A stretch of 64,000 nucleotides of DNA from Coriaria nepalensis (GCA_027186245.1 CP114485.1:8956001-9020000); one strand, 5' to 3'; positions 1 to 18,923 are shown, numbered from the stretch's first letter. Notes: a model not told the origin generated them from the sequence alone. Made by a program: numbers and translations.

Positions 1-1372
1 CAATGTCTTTGATAATTGCTACCTTCAATTGACATAGTACAATAATTAGATTTGGAGAGCTTATAAAGCTACGACACCCATTATCTCCGGAAATTGCAAC
101 CTTTTTTCAATGTCAGACTTTCTAGAGGAAGACAATACAAAGAACCTAACTGTCCAATAAGATCTGGTTAGAAGGAGTGACACCCTCGGTAAACCTCATA
201 TCAGTTAAAAATCTTGATGACATCCCGATCCCTACTATTCAATAGGTTATGAACAAAACCTAGAAGATTTGGCACTGACAGATTGATCGGGAGAATACCT
301 CAGCCAAGGTTGGCATTGCATATAAAAATTCCAAAAAATCTTTAGATGTTAATGGAAAAAAAAAAACTCCAAGAATGGTTTGATATGGTATAATGTATAG
401 AACCGTCGGTAACATTAACATATGTAAATCTATGGTTGAGCGCATAGTTGATTGACAGATTAATTAGGCCTTCTTATAGACCCCAAAGTATTGAGCGCAT
501 GGGTGGGCACATCTGTCATAGTTGTTTACAATAATTATTGATGGAATCGGAACAAAATTTGTGTAAATCTGTCCATTCGTGACTCTTACAGAAAATTAAT
601 CGAAGCTTTATTTGCTATTCGTCTGACGTCATATGAACAATATTTGAAGTTGATACTTATTTGGTTTCCCTCGGTGAAAAGTCGAATCTTATTCAATTGT
701 TTGATTCTTGGTAAGAATTTGTTGGGTACGTATACAAAACATAAAATGTAATATACAAATTAATTAGACCAACTTATACGCAAAATGTAAAACGTGTGAC
801 TCTAATATGTTTAGGTAGAATACTAAGTTATGTTTTTAATAATATACACATTAATTACGTTCATTAAACATCCTTAATTGGGTCATGGTTGGTGCTATAA
901 TTTCTTATATTATTCCTGACTGGTCATTAGGCATGTACTGTTTCAGGCAAAAGTCGGGTTATATCGATTCATCGTCGTTTGTAATCGAATATTATTCAGT
1001 ACATCGATTTTGTTAGAAATTTCATTAACCAAACAAGACTGATGATTGTAACACATACAAGATATATACAAGATTGATGATTATAATATAAAAGGTGGTT
1101 ACAAGACTAATGATTACCAGACTAATGTTCTATTATAGTATAAAGGAGATATACATATAGAAAACATAAAATGTGTCCTTTGATCTCTTACGGTAGACTA
1201 TTAAAGTTCTATTTTAAATTAATACACATTAATCAAAGTTTGGTATCATTCATTAAAAGTATTACTCAGTTCTTCGTTAATTCTATCATTTCTTAAATCG
1301 CTTCCGATTTCAAGTAAAAATTTAGTCATATCAATTTATTGTCAGTTTAAATCAATTATTAATCGGTAATGG
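1..1372. other. AT-rich intergenic DNA, no gene seen
   Basis: I see no convincing coding sequence on either strand. The short ORFs here have no recognisable motif and lie in AT-rich DNA. Part of it may be decayed transposon, but nothing identifies a family. Confidence 0.5.
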
Positions 1373-1562
1373 AGGTCTAGAGATTAGAGTTCAACCTCCA
1401 TTAATAGAGATCTCAAGCTTAGAGCTAAACCTCCATCAATAGAGGTCTCAAGCTTGGAGCGCGACCTCCCTTTGAGGGAGGCCCGGATGCTCAAATCGGA
1501 GCTCAAGACCTCCATTGATGGATGCCAAGTTTGAGCTTGCCTTCCATCAATAGAGGTTTGGG
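1373..1562. repeat. Degenerate minisatellite of about 35-45 bp units
   Basis: Four to five imperfect units in a row, each opening with acctccat(c/t)aatagag and continuing with a tctcaagcttggagc-like stretch. The opening of each unit is itself a small palindrome (cctcc...ggagg). The block is much more GC-rich than the DNA on both sides and lies about 0.6 kb beyond the NFS2 stop codon. Its origin is unknown; it could be the internal repeat of an old LTR or MITE. Confidence 0.6.
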
Positions 1563-2173
1563 GTGAAAATGAAAAAAAATAAATTATTTTAAAGGATAAA
1601 ATAATAAATAAATTTATAATTAAAAATCAATTGACTACGTTAAAAAATTAATTTAAAATTATTTCTAATCTAAGATAAATATGAAAAAATTCACTTATAA
1701 TTCATAAAAAATTCACCTTTAATATCACTATACCTCAAAAAATATACACATGATTTACCCTATATACTTATTAAATATTTTAAAGATTCATCATAATTTA
1801 TTTAAATTCTTGGAGGTAATTATAATTTCCCAAACAAAAATAGTGACTTTATTCTAATTTTTCTAAAACCTGCATTCTACTTATCAAAATTATAAAAGCT
1901 TTATCCTAATTTTAAAATTTTTGTGAGGGTAAGGTAAATCCAAGTTTACCTATTTTTTTGAAGTATTTCAAACACTGGAGATTTTTTTAGTCCAATAATG
2001 AAAATGCATCGGCCTTTTCACGTTTTACCAAAAAGAAAAGAGTACATATATGGTTATGGTCGATTGGGCCTAAGTATCAAAGACAAACAAATAAACAAGC
2101 ATATTGAAAATTGAGATTACATCTCGTGTATTTTTGTGTATAACTAGTGTTGTTGGAAGACCCCAAAAGAATT

Positions 2174-8427
<6,254 letters not shown>

Positions 8428-8978
8428 CCTCTCTCCGTCGCTCTCTCTGTGAGTCCAATCTCGTAACGGCGATCAATTGCTGCGATAGATAGAAGCGAAA
8501 TTCTAGATAACTACTTCCAAAAGTCAAATCACCGTAATAAGACTTTGGGCAAAGACCTTTACTGCCTTTAATTTTATTTCTTTTAAATAAAATTAATTTC
8601 CAAAACTTCATTTTTATAATAAATATTAAAAACGTGTGTCTAATATAAAAAATATTCGATTTTAAAATTCTAATCATAATAAAAGTTTCTTTTACTTTTT
8701 AGTGTTTTTATATTTAGTTCTTCTAAATTTATTTTTGCATAATTTTAGAAAAACTTTATTTACATATAATTTAAATTAGATTTTTTAATTATTCCAATCA
8801 TTTTTCAATATGACAAGTTGATAAACTACATCATATCATTAAAAAAAATTATTTATTAAATCTATCATCCTTAATTTTCATTACTTCAATATTTTCTTTA
8901 TTCATTTATTATTTTATTTTATAATCTAATTTTTTAATTTTATTTTCGAAAAAAATAAAATAGATTAATGTAAAAAAA
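8428..8978. other. NFS2 upstream region, AT-rich
   Basis: The first ~100 bases upstream of the NFS2 start are moderately GC-rich and probably hold the 5' UTR and promoter. The rest is AT-rich DNA in which I see no gene and no clear TATA position. Confidence 0.4.
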
Positions 8979-9317
8979 TTGAAACCATATCAAATTTCTT
9001 GGAAAAAATTGAACAAAAACGATTCAAATTTTTTTTATAAGAAATCGATCGAAATGATCAAAGAATCGATTCAAAAGGAAGAATCATATCAAAAGGAAGA
9101 ATCATATCAAAAGGAAGAACTGGATCAATCATATATCGTTCTTCTTGAAGGATTTGATAGATTTGGTCAGGTTTCTTGCGAAGAAACGGGCTTATTCGAT
9201 TTACATGCTTCAAAAAGAAAACATATCGGTTCGATCGATTTCTCGCAAAGATATTTGCATCATTTTGTTCGATTTTTTTTTCCGAGAAATGTGATTGGGT
9301 TTCATTTGTTTAATTGA
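8979..9317 (+). CDS. Unrecognised 112-aa ORF with an 18-bp internal repeat
   Basis: An open frame of 112 codons in otherwise stop-rich DNA. Residues ~27-47 contain three near-identical copies of a KEESYQ unit, made by an 18-bp tandem repeat (aaaaggaagaatcatatc) around 9074-9125. The second half has varied composition (EGFDRFGQVSCEETGLFDLH, then a basic and aromatic tail), which looks more like real protein than chance translation. I do not recognise the family. Lys/Ile-rich AT-biased codon use would fit a plastid-derived insert or a transposon fragment, but I cannot place it. It may well be non-functional. Confidence 0.3.
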   Translation: MKPYQISWKKLNKNDSNFFYKKSIEMIKESIQKEESYQKEESYQKEELDQSYIVLLEGFDRFGQVSCEETGLFDLHASKRKHIGSIDFSQRYLHHFVRFFFPRNVIGFHLFN

Positions 9318-10258
9318 AATTTTGGATTATAAAATACACTAATAATATAATATGATAGAAAATAGAAATAATGACAGATTAATGAAAAAAGAATTAATAA
9401 GAATTTTTCAATAATGTGGCATGCTCTGTCAATATGCCACATCAGCTCATTTTGAGAAAAAATAATTGGAAAAATTTAAAAGTCTCATTTGGACTACATA
9501 ATAACTAAAAGTTATCCGGAGACTATACATGAACGGATTTATAAAAATTGAAGTATAAAACGACTAATAAGTGAATTAACCCTATAATGAATTCTAACTT
9601 TAAAAATTTTGTCTATTTTAAATGTATAGGTTGATGCATTGTCATGTAGCTATTAAAAATAGGATAAGCCCTAAAATTTTATCCAAATTATAATAAGTAT
9701 CAAAAAATTATATCTATAATGAACAATCAATTTTAAATTTATAATTATAATGAACCCCTAATTTTAAAAACTATAACAAATAGATTGACTAACCTGGCTA
9801 TTAAAATTCATTTTGTATCTAGAAAGACCTTAATAGTAATCCATTAACCCAATACAAAATTGGAAGAACCAACCTAGAATTAATAAACAATTGTTGTAGA
9901 ATTAGTCTTAGTCTTCTGCTTAATGGGATGAGATTCTTGATTGAATGACTTGTTGATTCATGATCCATATGAACTAATTCACTGAAGTTCATTTTTAATC
10001 TATATGTTCAACAAATGAACCATAGGGATTTCAACTAGAAGAGAAAAGTTACATCTTTTCTCATTTTATAGTTGCAGTCACTGAGGGGAAAATAACAACC
10101 ATCACATGTGATGGTTGAACCTTAGTGATGCATTTAAGAGTACAAGTCCTAAACCTAGTCTAATTCTAATTGGCCTTTGGCTCTCTTAATTAACTGCTTA
10201 ATAGTAAACAAAAAAAAACTACACCCTTAGGCGTTAAGAATAGAAACTGTCTTAGCTA
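9318..10258. other. Intergenic DNA, no feature seen
   Basis: AT-rich, stop-rich in all frames. No domain or repeat recognised. Confidence 0.4.
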
Positions 10259-10259
10259 G

Positions 10260-10512
10260 CAGAAAAGCTATGTAGACAAGAGGCAGAGACCTATTGAGTT
10301 TCAGGTCAGAGACTCAATATTTATGAAGGTTGCACCTATGAAGGGCATAATATGTTTTTGCAACAAAGGAAAATCGAGTCTAAGGTATGTTAGACCTTTC
10401 GAAATACTAGGACACATTGGTAAAGTGGCCTACAACCTTGCCTTGCCACCAGAATTATGGAAGTGTATGTGAAAGTATAATGCTCGTCAAGCTAATCGAG
10501 TTTGACCCGATA
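10260..10512 (+). mobile_element. Ty3/gypsy pol C-terminal fragment
   Basis: In one frame this reads QKSYVDKRQRPIEFQVRDSI, then CFCNKGKSSLRYVRPFEIL, GHIGKVAYNLALPPELW and, near the end, KYNARQANRV. This is the tail of a Ty3/gypsy polyprotein after the integrase core (usual form SYADKRR.PLEF.VGD.VFLKVSP, RYVGPFEIL, RIG.VAY.LALPP, FHVSMLRKY). Upstream pol is absent, so it is a truncated remnant. Confidence 0.85.
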
Positions 10513-11730
10513 TAATCATTTACTTATGTGAATATGTCTTAATTTGTATAAGTTATCAACTACATTAATACTTTATATTTAAATGAGCATTTAGTCTATT
10601 CATTGTCATTATGTAGGAAATGACATTGTATGTATGACATACCTAATAGATTCTCGAATCTTACATATGCACTTGGAACTATGATTGGTGAGATCAAAGT
10701 GGCTTAATGTCTAAGATTGAAATTGTTCATAGTCATAGGATTGTTATGATGAGATAATAACAATCTAAAAAGTTTATTATCAAATGTGTTATCTTATAGA
10801 GAGAAGAATGATGTTCTCATAATCATCGATATTGGTGAATATTAAGAGAGGTATGTAGGTGATTAGTAGAGACTTAATTATTAAACATGATTATTGGACA
10901 AGTGTTAATGGTGATAATATTGACTATTAATTAGACTTGTCAAGTGGCTATTGTACTTGTCATACTCAAACTTGAGATTACCATAGTACTGGCATAAAAG
11001 ATATCATTCTTTGATATCACTAAACATGACTCCGTTTAAGAGCCATTAATATGGTGAATCATTGAGCATGTGTTCTTATACGAGTAGTCTGTAGGGTAAT
11101 AAGATGAGATCTATCACATTTATAATAGAGTTGAAATCCTATGAGTTATGTACCTAATGCAGCATATAAATCATTGTGCAAAGTAGTATGGTATGAAAAT
11201 AATTTTTGTAAAACTATTGTCTAAGTTGTATAAAAACTCACATGATTTATATGGCCAGTCTAGTATGATTTAATAAGCTTAGGACTGACCAGAACTATGG
11301 AATAGATAGAAGGATCAGTCGGCTACGGTAATAGTCACCACATGTTCTTCAGCAGGTTCCAAACTACTTCTCATTTCACGGGTAATTTATGCACCTTGCT
11401 AGAGGCCAACTTAGATTTGATAGTTTAAGTTAATTAATCATGGAAATGATCGAATTAACTATTTAACTTAAAATTTATTTTAAGGGTAACGATCTAATCT
11501 TTATATAGGTTAAAACTCATAAGTTGTTGTTGGGCTCACTGACCAGAAAAATACCTATTCGATCACATACATAAGGACAAAGGATTTCGGTTGAAAACAT
11601 ATTTAGAAAATTTTGACTTGTTTTTGGGGAACTTTACCTTATTAAGTTCAATCACACCCGTACTATTAGCATATCTAAAGTGTGATTTAGATTTAATTTG
11701 AAATTAAATAATTAATTAGAGAAATATTAA
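10513..11730 (+). mobile_element. Probable LTR DNA between gypsy tail and Copia-type block
   Basis: No coding sense. The position, directly after a gypsy pol end and before a TATA- and primer-site-bearing block, suggests LTR sequence. The stretch around 11440-11580 contains gatcacatacataagg and a tgatcgaattaactatttaa-like string, both found again near 27990-28140. The left edge of the LTR could not be fixed. Confidence 0.4.
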
Positions 11731-12560
11731 ATTGATTTAATAAGTTTATAAAATGGAGATTTAATAAATTTGAAGTCAAATAATATTTTTCGGGTTAAAG
11801 GAAAAACTCGTTTGGTCATTAAAGAGTTAACAAGCCAAACGTGGCTATAAGGCCCATGCCAAAATTGTGTCATAATTTTACCAGGTAAAATTATGACACA
11901 ATTTTGAATATTAGATATTAAATGGATAGGTGAAAAATCGGAATAGTCATTAGATCTGATTTTATTTCCTGAGCGTTCATTATATGGACATGGCTTTTAA
12001 AACCTATGGGGAAAGGCTCAATGTCCATTTACTTATAAAAGGAAGAGGAACCATTCCCTTTCACTAATCCTAGCCGCCCATCCCATTTAAAGAGAGAAAA
12101 TTATTTTGTCTCATCTTTTCCCTTTCTCCAAATATTCTCTACCTCAAGTGTTAGGGTGAGCTTAAAAATAAACCGAAAGGAATTTATCTGTGAGTATTAA
12201 GATTAGAGGCCGGGTGATGGCTCTTGGAACGAAGAAGATTTGGTGGTGGCGGCAGTTTCCAGCTGGGGCAGTCTCAGGCCGTGGTGGTGGCGGTGGAGGA
12301 GTAAGGGTGTGTTGGTTGATCAAGGCCATTGTAGGAGAAAACAATCTTGATATAAATTCTCTCCTCCCTTACCTCCTCATTGATTTTGTAAATTTGTTTC
12401 TTGGATTGGAAAAGTGAACAAAATTTATGGTTTGAAGATAAGTTCTTCAAATGCATAACCCATGAATCTTGGTGGTAGTCATTTTGGATTTGAATACCCA
12501 GAAGTCATTTTTTGATAATAGCACTCCTCTTTGGGTAAGCAAAGATGTATCAACTAACAA
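11731..12560 (+). mobile_element. LTR 3' half (copy A) with TATA-like box
   Basis: The segment runs into the cttataaaaggaagaggaac TATA region near 12030-12052, a pyrimidine-rich leader and an end immediately before a primer-binding-like site at 12561. A second copy follows 993 bp downstream. Small ORFs in it, such as one with a Gly run near 12280, are chance frames in the transcribed part of the LTR. Confidence 0.6.
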
Positions 12561-12573
12561 TGGTATGAGAGCC
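12561..12573 (+). other. Primer-binding-like site (initiator tRNA-Met type), copy A
   Basis: tggtatgagagcc differs by one base from TGGTATCAGAGCC, the usual plant retrotransposon site complementary to initiator tRNA-Met. It lies directly after the LTR. Confidence 0.65.
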
Positions 12574-12721
12574 TAGAGTTATGTCGAAAGAGTTTTGGTT
12601 TTCCGATTGATTTTTTTATGTTGATAAAAAATGTCTTATTTTGTGTTTTTCATGATTTTTAGACATTTAATGTTGTTGGAAACTTGATCAAAGAAACCGA
12701 ATGATTAGAGAAATAAGTTTA

Positions 12722-13553
12722 TAAAATATTAAATTGACTAAATAAGTTTATAAAATGGACATTTAATAAATTAATTTTTTCGGGTCAAAAGGAACTCTCG
12801 TTTGGTCATTAAAGAATTAATGGGCCAAATGTGGCTATTGGGCCAAAACCCAAATTGTGTCATAATTTTACTATTTAAAATTGGATGAACAATTTAGAAT
12901 ATTAGATATTAAATGGATCGGTTGAAAATCAGAATAGTTATTAGACCCGATTTTATTTCCTTAATGTTCGTTAAATGGACAGGCTTTTAAAATATATGGG
13001 AAAAGGCACAATGTCCATTTTCCTATATAAGGAAGAGGAACCCTTCCCGTTCACTAATCCTAGCCACTGATTCCATTTAAAGAGAGAGAAAATTATTTTC
13101 TCTCATCTTTTCTCCTTCTCCGAGTATTATCTACCTCAAGTGTTGAGGTGAGTTTGAAAATAAACCAAAAGAAATTTATATGTGTGGAATTAGATTAGAG
13201 GCCGAGTGATGCCTCTTGGAACCAAATAAGATTCGGTGGTATCGGTGGTTTCCAACCGGGGTGGTCTCCGGCCGTAGCAGCGACAGTGGAGGAGAAATGA
13301 TGTGTTCATCAATCAAGACCATTGGAGGAGAAAACAAGCTTGATATAAATTCTCTCCTCCCTTACCTCCTCATTTATTTTCTAGTCTTATTTCTTGGATT
13401 ATAAAAGTGACCAAAGTTTCTGGTTTGAAGAAAAGTTCTTCAAATGCATAACTCATTGATCTTGGTAGTAGTCGTTTCATAATTGGATACCCATAAGCCA
13501 TTTTTTGATAATAGCATTTCACTCTGGATAAGCGAAGATTCAACGACTAATAG
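12722..13553 (+). repeat. Tandem second copy (B) of the LTR segment
   Basis: The text from aagtttataaaatgga through tcgtttggtcattaaag, the cctatataaggaagagg TATA region and the pyrimidine leader repeats copy A at an offset of about 993-1000 bp, with scattered substitutions and small indels. The duplication also includes the primer site and about 130 bp of leader after it. Unequal recombination within an element is the simplest cause. Confidence 0.75.
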
Positions 13554-13566
13554 TGGTATGAGAGCC
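13554..13566 (+). other. Primer-binding-like site, copy B
   Basis: tggtatgagagcc, identical to copy A and followed by the same tagagttat(a/g)tcg context. Confidence 0.65.
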
Positions 13567-13690
13567 TAGAGTTATATCGGAACAGTTTTGGTTTTCCAAT
13601 TGATTTTTTGATGTTGATAAAAAATGTCTTATTTTGTGTTTGTCATGATTTTTAGACTTTTTAATTTTGTTAGAAACTTAACCAAAGAAA

Positions 13691-15175
13691 TCAAAATGAA
13701 CCCTAAAAACATTCCATTGATTATATGTTTGAACCGCCGACAAAAGGGGTAGTGGTGGGGCTACCCGGCTGTAGCAACTACCTTCAATAGCAACAACGGG
13801 CTACTTGCCCACGTCATCGATACGGCTCAATGCAAAATGACACGCTATATCGCCACCATGTAGCGCATATGAGTGGGCCTCGTTGAATTTTAGAATCTTG
13901 GATTGTCTAAAAATTTTCATTTGCTCGGTTTTCATGTAATTTTAATTGTTGGATTAATTTCGATATCGTTTCAAGATTGAAATTCCTAGAATTAAAATTA
14001 TGTGATTTAAAAAATTTAAATGCTACAATGTATTTGTAAAGTGTTAATTTTTCATGAAAATGAAAAATAATTGAAATTATCAAAGATTATCGGTTTTAGA
14101 AACATATAAGAATATTTAAATCATGAAAGTGTTCTTGGCATTAAAGTTTTCTTATATGATTATTTTTCTTGAATTAGAATGAGTTCTAAATTATGAGAAG
14201 TTTTTCCCAACATTAAATTTTCTTGTTTTGAAAGAGTTCAACCTTAAGAATTACTATGGCTTGAAAATATTCTTTAAAGTGTTAGTATAATATTATAATT
14301 GACTGTCATGCTAGCTTGAATCAATAAACCGTGAATACACTCGTCTGATTAATTGTTAGTCATGCTATTCAAATCTAAAGTTTGTTTAGATTGATGCATT
14401 ATAAGCATTATGTCACATTGAACTGAATTGATGCAAATAATACATGTTGATTGAATGTATTGATTGATACATGTATGATAGATATAGTACATACATTGTT
14501 ATTTTAATATATAATTCACATCATATTGAAACACATGTTGATAATGTTTGTATAAGGAAATTATGATGAGACAGATAAACTAAAAACCTCTTCTTGATTA
14601 TATTAAGCTTGTAAACTATGTTCTTATATAGTGCCTTCCAAACGTTACAATGAATTTGAGATTAATAATTCTTTTAATCGGCTATGGACACATAAGGGCT
14701 AGTTATTTATTAATCTATAAGTTCATTTGTCTTAAATGCATAAGATATATGTGATCGCAATATTACAACTTATATTCGGCTATGGACACATAGGGAATAT
14801 AAGTTCGAGTAGCTGGTATGTCACAATAAACATTTTAGGTTAAGCTTAACTAGAAGATATGGTTGGCTATGACACTTAGGACCATGTTATTCTAGAGGAA
14901 AGCAAAGGAGTTGCATGTGATGTAATTGTGGAAGTTTTTTTGGTACCTTACATATTTATTTGGTTGGCTACAGACACGTTGGACCATAATATTCGATGTA
15001 TGGGTCCTTTACCCACTGGGAGAAAAGAGTTTTTTTTCTTCTGGTTCACATAAAAGGGTGATGTGGATTATAATAAAATAGTGAGAGCTTAACTAAAATT
15101 AAAAAGACTCTTGATTTTAGTAGTTGATATAATTGACTAAATTACCTATGTTATTAATTTTTATTCTCTTATGAA
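13691..15175 (+). mobile_element. Retrotransposon 5' leader with repeated GGCTA..GACAC motif
   Basis: Non-coding leader between the primer site and the gag remnant. The motif cggctatggacacatag recurs with changes at about 14679, 14778, 14864 and 14964, each near a local repeat of flanking text. The last copy is followed by accataatattcgatgta and ggtcctttacc, which recurs in the second element at about 18900. GC-rich DNA at 13730-13870 opens the leader. Confidence 0.5.
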
Positions 15176-15800
15176 AGCATGCAATGACGGATAGTTCGTT
15201 AAGCTTGATTCTTGAACATACAAGTTAATAGAGACTAACTTCAAGAACTGAAAAAAATAGTTGAGAATTTTTCTCAAACATGAACACCTTGCAAATATCT
15301 AGAATTAAGAGGTCATGATCACTTTTAAAAAGAGTGAATGCCGAATAGAGCACTTGATATAAAGTATTGTTTCAAGATGATAAGCCACAATGTATTACGC
15401 TTGCGACTAATCAAAAGGTTTCAAAGGCAATACGAACATAAATATGACATTGACATTATCGATTACTTAAATGTAATTTGAGATAATGATGATTAATATG
15501 AGAGGTATAATACCCCAAGCGCATGACGTTGTATGAACATGATCGGAGGCACATTTGTTAGAGAATGTGTGCTAGAATGATTGGGTATATCAAAAGGTTA
15601 GATAGTCGAAAAATCTTGATATGAATCCAAAGTAGTGACTTAGTAAGATGAAAGACAAGCAAGGATGAGAAAGTGTTTCCATTGTGGTTTGAATTGGACA
15701 TTGGGAAGCGGAATTATTAGACAGAGTCTATTTTGAAGAAGTATGATGATACTAAGACTCATGTTCATTATTAAGGGTAATCACTTTTCTATTGATTTCT
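15176..15800 (+). pseudogene. Copia gag remnant (copy 1)
   Basis: Broken frames parallel the better-preserved gag at 19.3-19.8 kb: a start region (cttgattcttgaacatacaagttaata), then aatttgagataatgatga, then gaatgtgtgctagaatgattgg, where the other copy reads acatgtgctcaaaatgattgg. Frameshifts and stops are frequent. Not functional. Confidence 0.6.
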
Positions 15801-16189
15801 CTACTTTGGTATTAGATACTATGTTTAGATTTCATATTTGATATGAAGAAACTAAAAGGTAAAGGAAATTAAAAAGTGATAAAGCCAAACTATGATAAAA
15901 AAAAGAATACAAGAGTTGTAATGTTTATTGAAGGGACTTATATTTTATCATGGTTCTAAAAGGATGCTTTAGTATGTCTTGGACTTGAGATAAAATTTTC
16001 CTTAAATTTGAACAAGTTAAGAAACAAAGGTTTGATAAGGATCAAACTAACCGTTAACAATGTCGATTAGGTTATACCAATAAGATAAGAATTAAGTTGT
16101 ATTAGGATGGATATCAAGATCCATTCGATTGTGAATCGATGTCAACTTACAAATCTTATCTAATTGGAAATAATCAATTCTTCATTCAG

Positions 16190-16700
16190 TGGAACTGGAG
16201 AGAGATCGACATGTATTGTTATGGCCTAGTACATGTCGATGTGTATAGGCTCTTAGCTACAATTGCTAGAGGCGGTTATCTTTAATTCATTTTTTTCTCT
16301 TGAAAATCTCATTAGATTCAGCCGTATTTATCTTATGAAATATAAATTTGAATCTTTTGAGAAATTCAAAGAATAAATAAATGAATTAGGAAATAATCAG
16401 ACAAAAGTATTACGATCCTTCAATGAGATCGAGAAGGTGAATACTTGAGTCAAAAGTCTCTTGATTACCTTAAATAGAATATGATTCTCTCTCAATGAAC
16501 AATTTGGAATATTAGATATTAATTGGATCCGTAAATAGAATATGAAGGTTATGAGTGACCAAGAAGGAATCAATCGCTAATGTATTTTTGGAAATAAGTC
16601 TTATGATTATATTCTTCATTGAACTGGAAATCTTTTCACAGAGTGTTATGAAAAAAATTTCATATGACCATAATTCATGTTTGTTAAAGATAAAATAGTT
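16190..16700 (+). pseudogene. Copia integrase remnant (copy 1)
   Basis: Shifting frames contain ATIARGGY, YLMKYKFESFEKFKE and, further on, an LRS-like FNEIEKV stretch, then EGINR and GNKSYDYILH. The order fits a Copia integrase (ARGGYEYFITF...DLSRYGYVYLM.HKSESFE.FKE...LRSDRGGEYLS). A short string at 16498-16532 (aatattagatatta.tggatc) also occurs in the LTR copies, so rearrangement is likely. Confidence 0.6.
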
Positions 16701-18755
16701 CATATGATATGTCTATAGGTTTAGAAGTTAAAACTATACCATATAACAAATTAGGTTATTGTCTAGATAGAAGGATCAATACTTGTATAATTTTTTCGTC
16801 ATTGTAGGTTATCTTGAAGGATGATCTCTTCTCATTTCAAAGGTAAAATTGACACTCTGTAGGCTCATAACTTATATGATTAGTCTTTAATGTTCATTGA
16901 ACATTCAATTCCCTTTTGTTATTTTCGAAGCTGCTATCTACATTCATTGGGTTCTTTTCTCAGTAGATTTTATAGTGAAGAATACTAGAATCCTTTTAGT
17001 TTTTTTGTCTAACTTCAATCGCTTTATTATTAGCCAGATTCTTTATCATTTATGACATTTCATCTAAATTATTATTTTATCTTTTGTGTTATTTACCAAC
17101 TTTTCAGTCAGTTAAATTATGTCATTTACAAACTTTATTTAGTTAATTTGTTCAATGTATTGTATACTTCTAGCATGCGCGCACATGTCTATAACTTTCA
17201 GCATATCCACCTGCTAATCTCGATATCCAAACGACTCGTGATTTTTCTCTTCCGGTCGGCTACTTTTTCTTTAAGTAATTGTCTAATGCTATATAAATTA
17301 ACATCAACAAAATGGCATGACTAATGAGACATATCATAAAGTTTCCCAATGGGTATGTGCTAGTTTTGTAGTCATAGCCTCAACAAATGCCCTATTTCAG
17401 ATTCAACTCTTAGTTTCAGATTTCTTTGGCGTGAAGAAAGGCATTATTGACCCGCTCTACCAAGGATAAAGAGGTTACAATCTCCCCCTGTTTAATATCA
17501 TTTCCCTGCAAAATTTCTTAATATTGTTTTCATGTCTTTTAGAAAATTTGGATTTGAAGACTGCAAATTGGAAATGTTGAGCAAGTAATGCAGTCGCTTA
17601 TAACCTCTAAAGACTACAAGTTGACTCCATGTTATTGTAGGTTTGTTTTTACTTTCTTTTTCAATTTCCTTTCTGTAAGTCCGTAATATGTTGTTTCTGT
17701 AAGTCCATAATATGGATCAAGCAAGTGATGCAATTTCTTTTTAGTTTAATTTGTTGTTTGAGAATTTAGAGGGTAAGTCAATAGTATGTCGTAACTAATC
17801 AACTTGAAAATGTGAATTGAAAGAGAGAGAGAGAGAATTTGAAATGCGATAAGATATGATCAAGATAAAGAGAGAGACTTAGAAATGTGCCAGAAGTAGT
17901 CAACTTGCATGTTAAAGTTATATTATCTTCAAAATGGAAGGAGCTGCAATGCATTTGCATACTTTTATCTTTTGTGATGCTTTATTACCATGCTTCATAG
18001 CACTTCCTAGATTTGAAAATAACTCATATTGGTTAATAAACACTAATTGAGCCACCTTCAAATAAAGTAAGTGAACATAATGCTTTAGGTGGATTGAAGG
18101 CTCATCAACAGTGTAAGAAACTTCATGCAATCATTTGTCAAGCAATTGTGAGGCCATGTTATTGTCTCAAAAAGCTATAAAGTAATTTATTTTTTTTATT
18201 ACTTGTGAGTCCAAATCATTACTTATTGTAATGAACTATTTTTGGGGTATGACTGCGCTATTTGATAGATTGAATGTTGATGTTGATTCATCTCAAGGAA
18301 AAAGGAGGTCGTTTATTGCGAGCTGTAGGCTACAAACACTTAGTATATTTCCTTATTTATTTTCTGTAATTTTTTGAATCTAGATTATGATAGATTTGTG
18401 ATAGATATTTTATCTTATTACACGCTATAAATTGTTCTAGGGCTGACAGATTTGTGATAGATATTTTATTTTAATAGTTGGTTTGTAATTTGAACTTATA
18501 ATTTGAATCACTAGTGCTAAAAACATTGTATTGTAGTATCAACTTCTTACTATTGTTAAATCTAGGATCTCTTACTTTGATAATCACTTACATCAATATT
18601 GAGTTTGAAGTTTTAATTTCATAAAAATTAAAAAAAAAAGATTAAAAAAAACGTCTAACCAAAAAATCCTTTCTTCTTCCAACTTTTCGATCTTCCCATT
18701 CATTAGCCCTTCTTCCCCCAACTCTTTCCATTGAAAAATAATGTATTATTGATGT
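16701..18755. other. Intergenic/transposon debris, no gene seen
   Basis: No convincing domain on either strand. A short GA microsatellite lies near 17821-17835. The ORF at 17052-17324 is AT-rich and without motif. Confidence 0.4.
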
Positions 18756-18923
18756 ATGTGACTTCATTATGCCTATAGTGCTAGAGATTGAATATATATT
18801 AGTTCACAAGAACGTTTTGGGTGAAATTTTACTAGAGGATATGTAAGAGTTACTGTGCTACCTTCCATATGTATTATGGTTAGCTAGGATATGTGTAAAA
18901 CCATAATATTCGATGTAGGGTCC
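18756..18923 (+). mobile_element. Second copy of the Copia leader
   Basis: Contains ggttagctaggatatgtgt and ccataatattcgatgtaggg, related to the leader at about 14960-15005. It continues after the inserted retroposon at 19140. Confidence 0.55.

Noticed and set aside
12190..12417. Overlapping ORFs on both strands with Gly- or Pro-rich runs
   Set aside because: They fall in the transcribed part of an LTR, and the second LTR copy does not preserve the frame.
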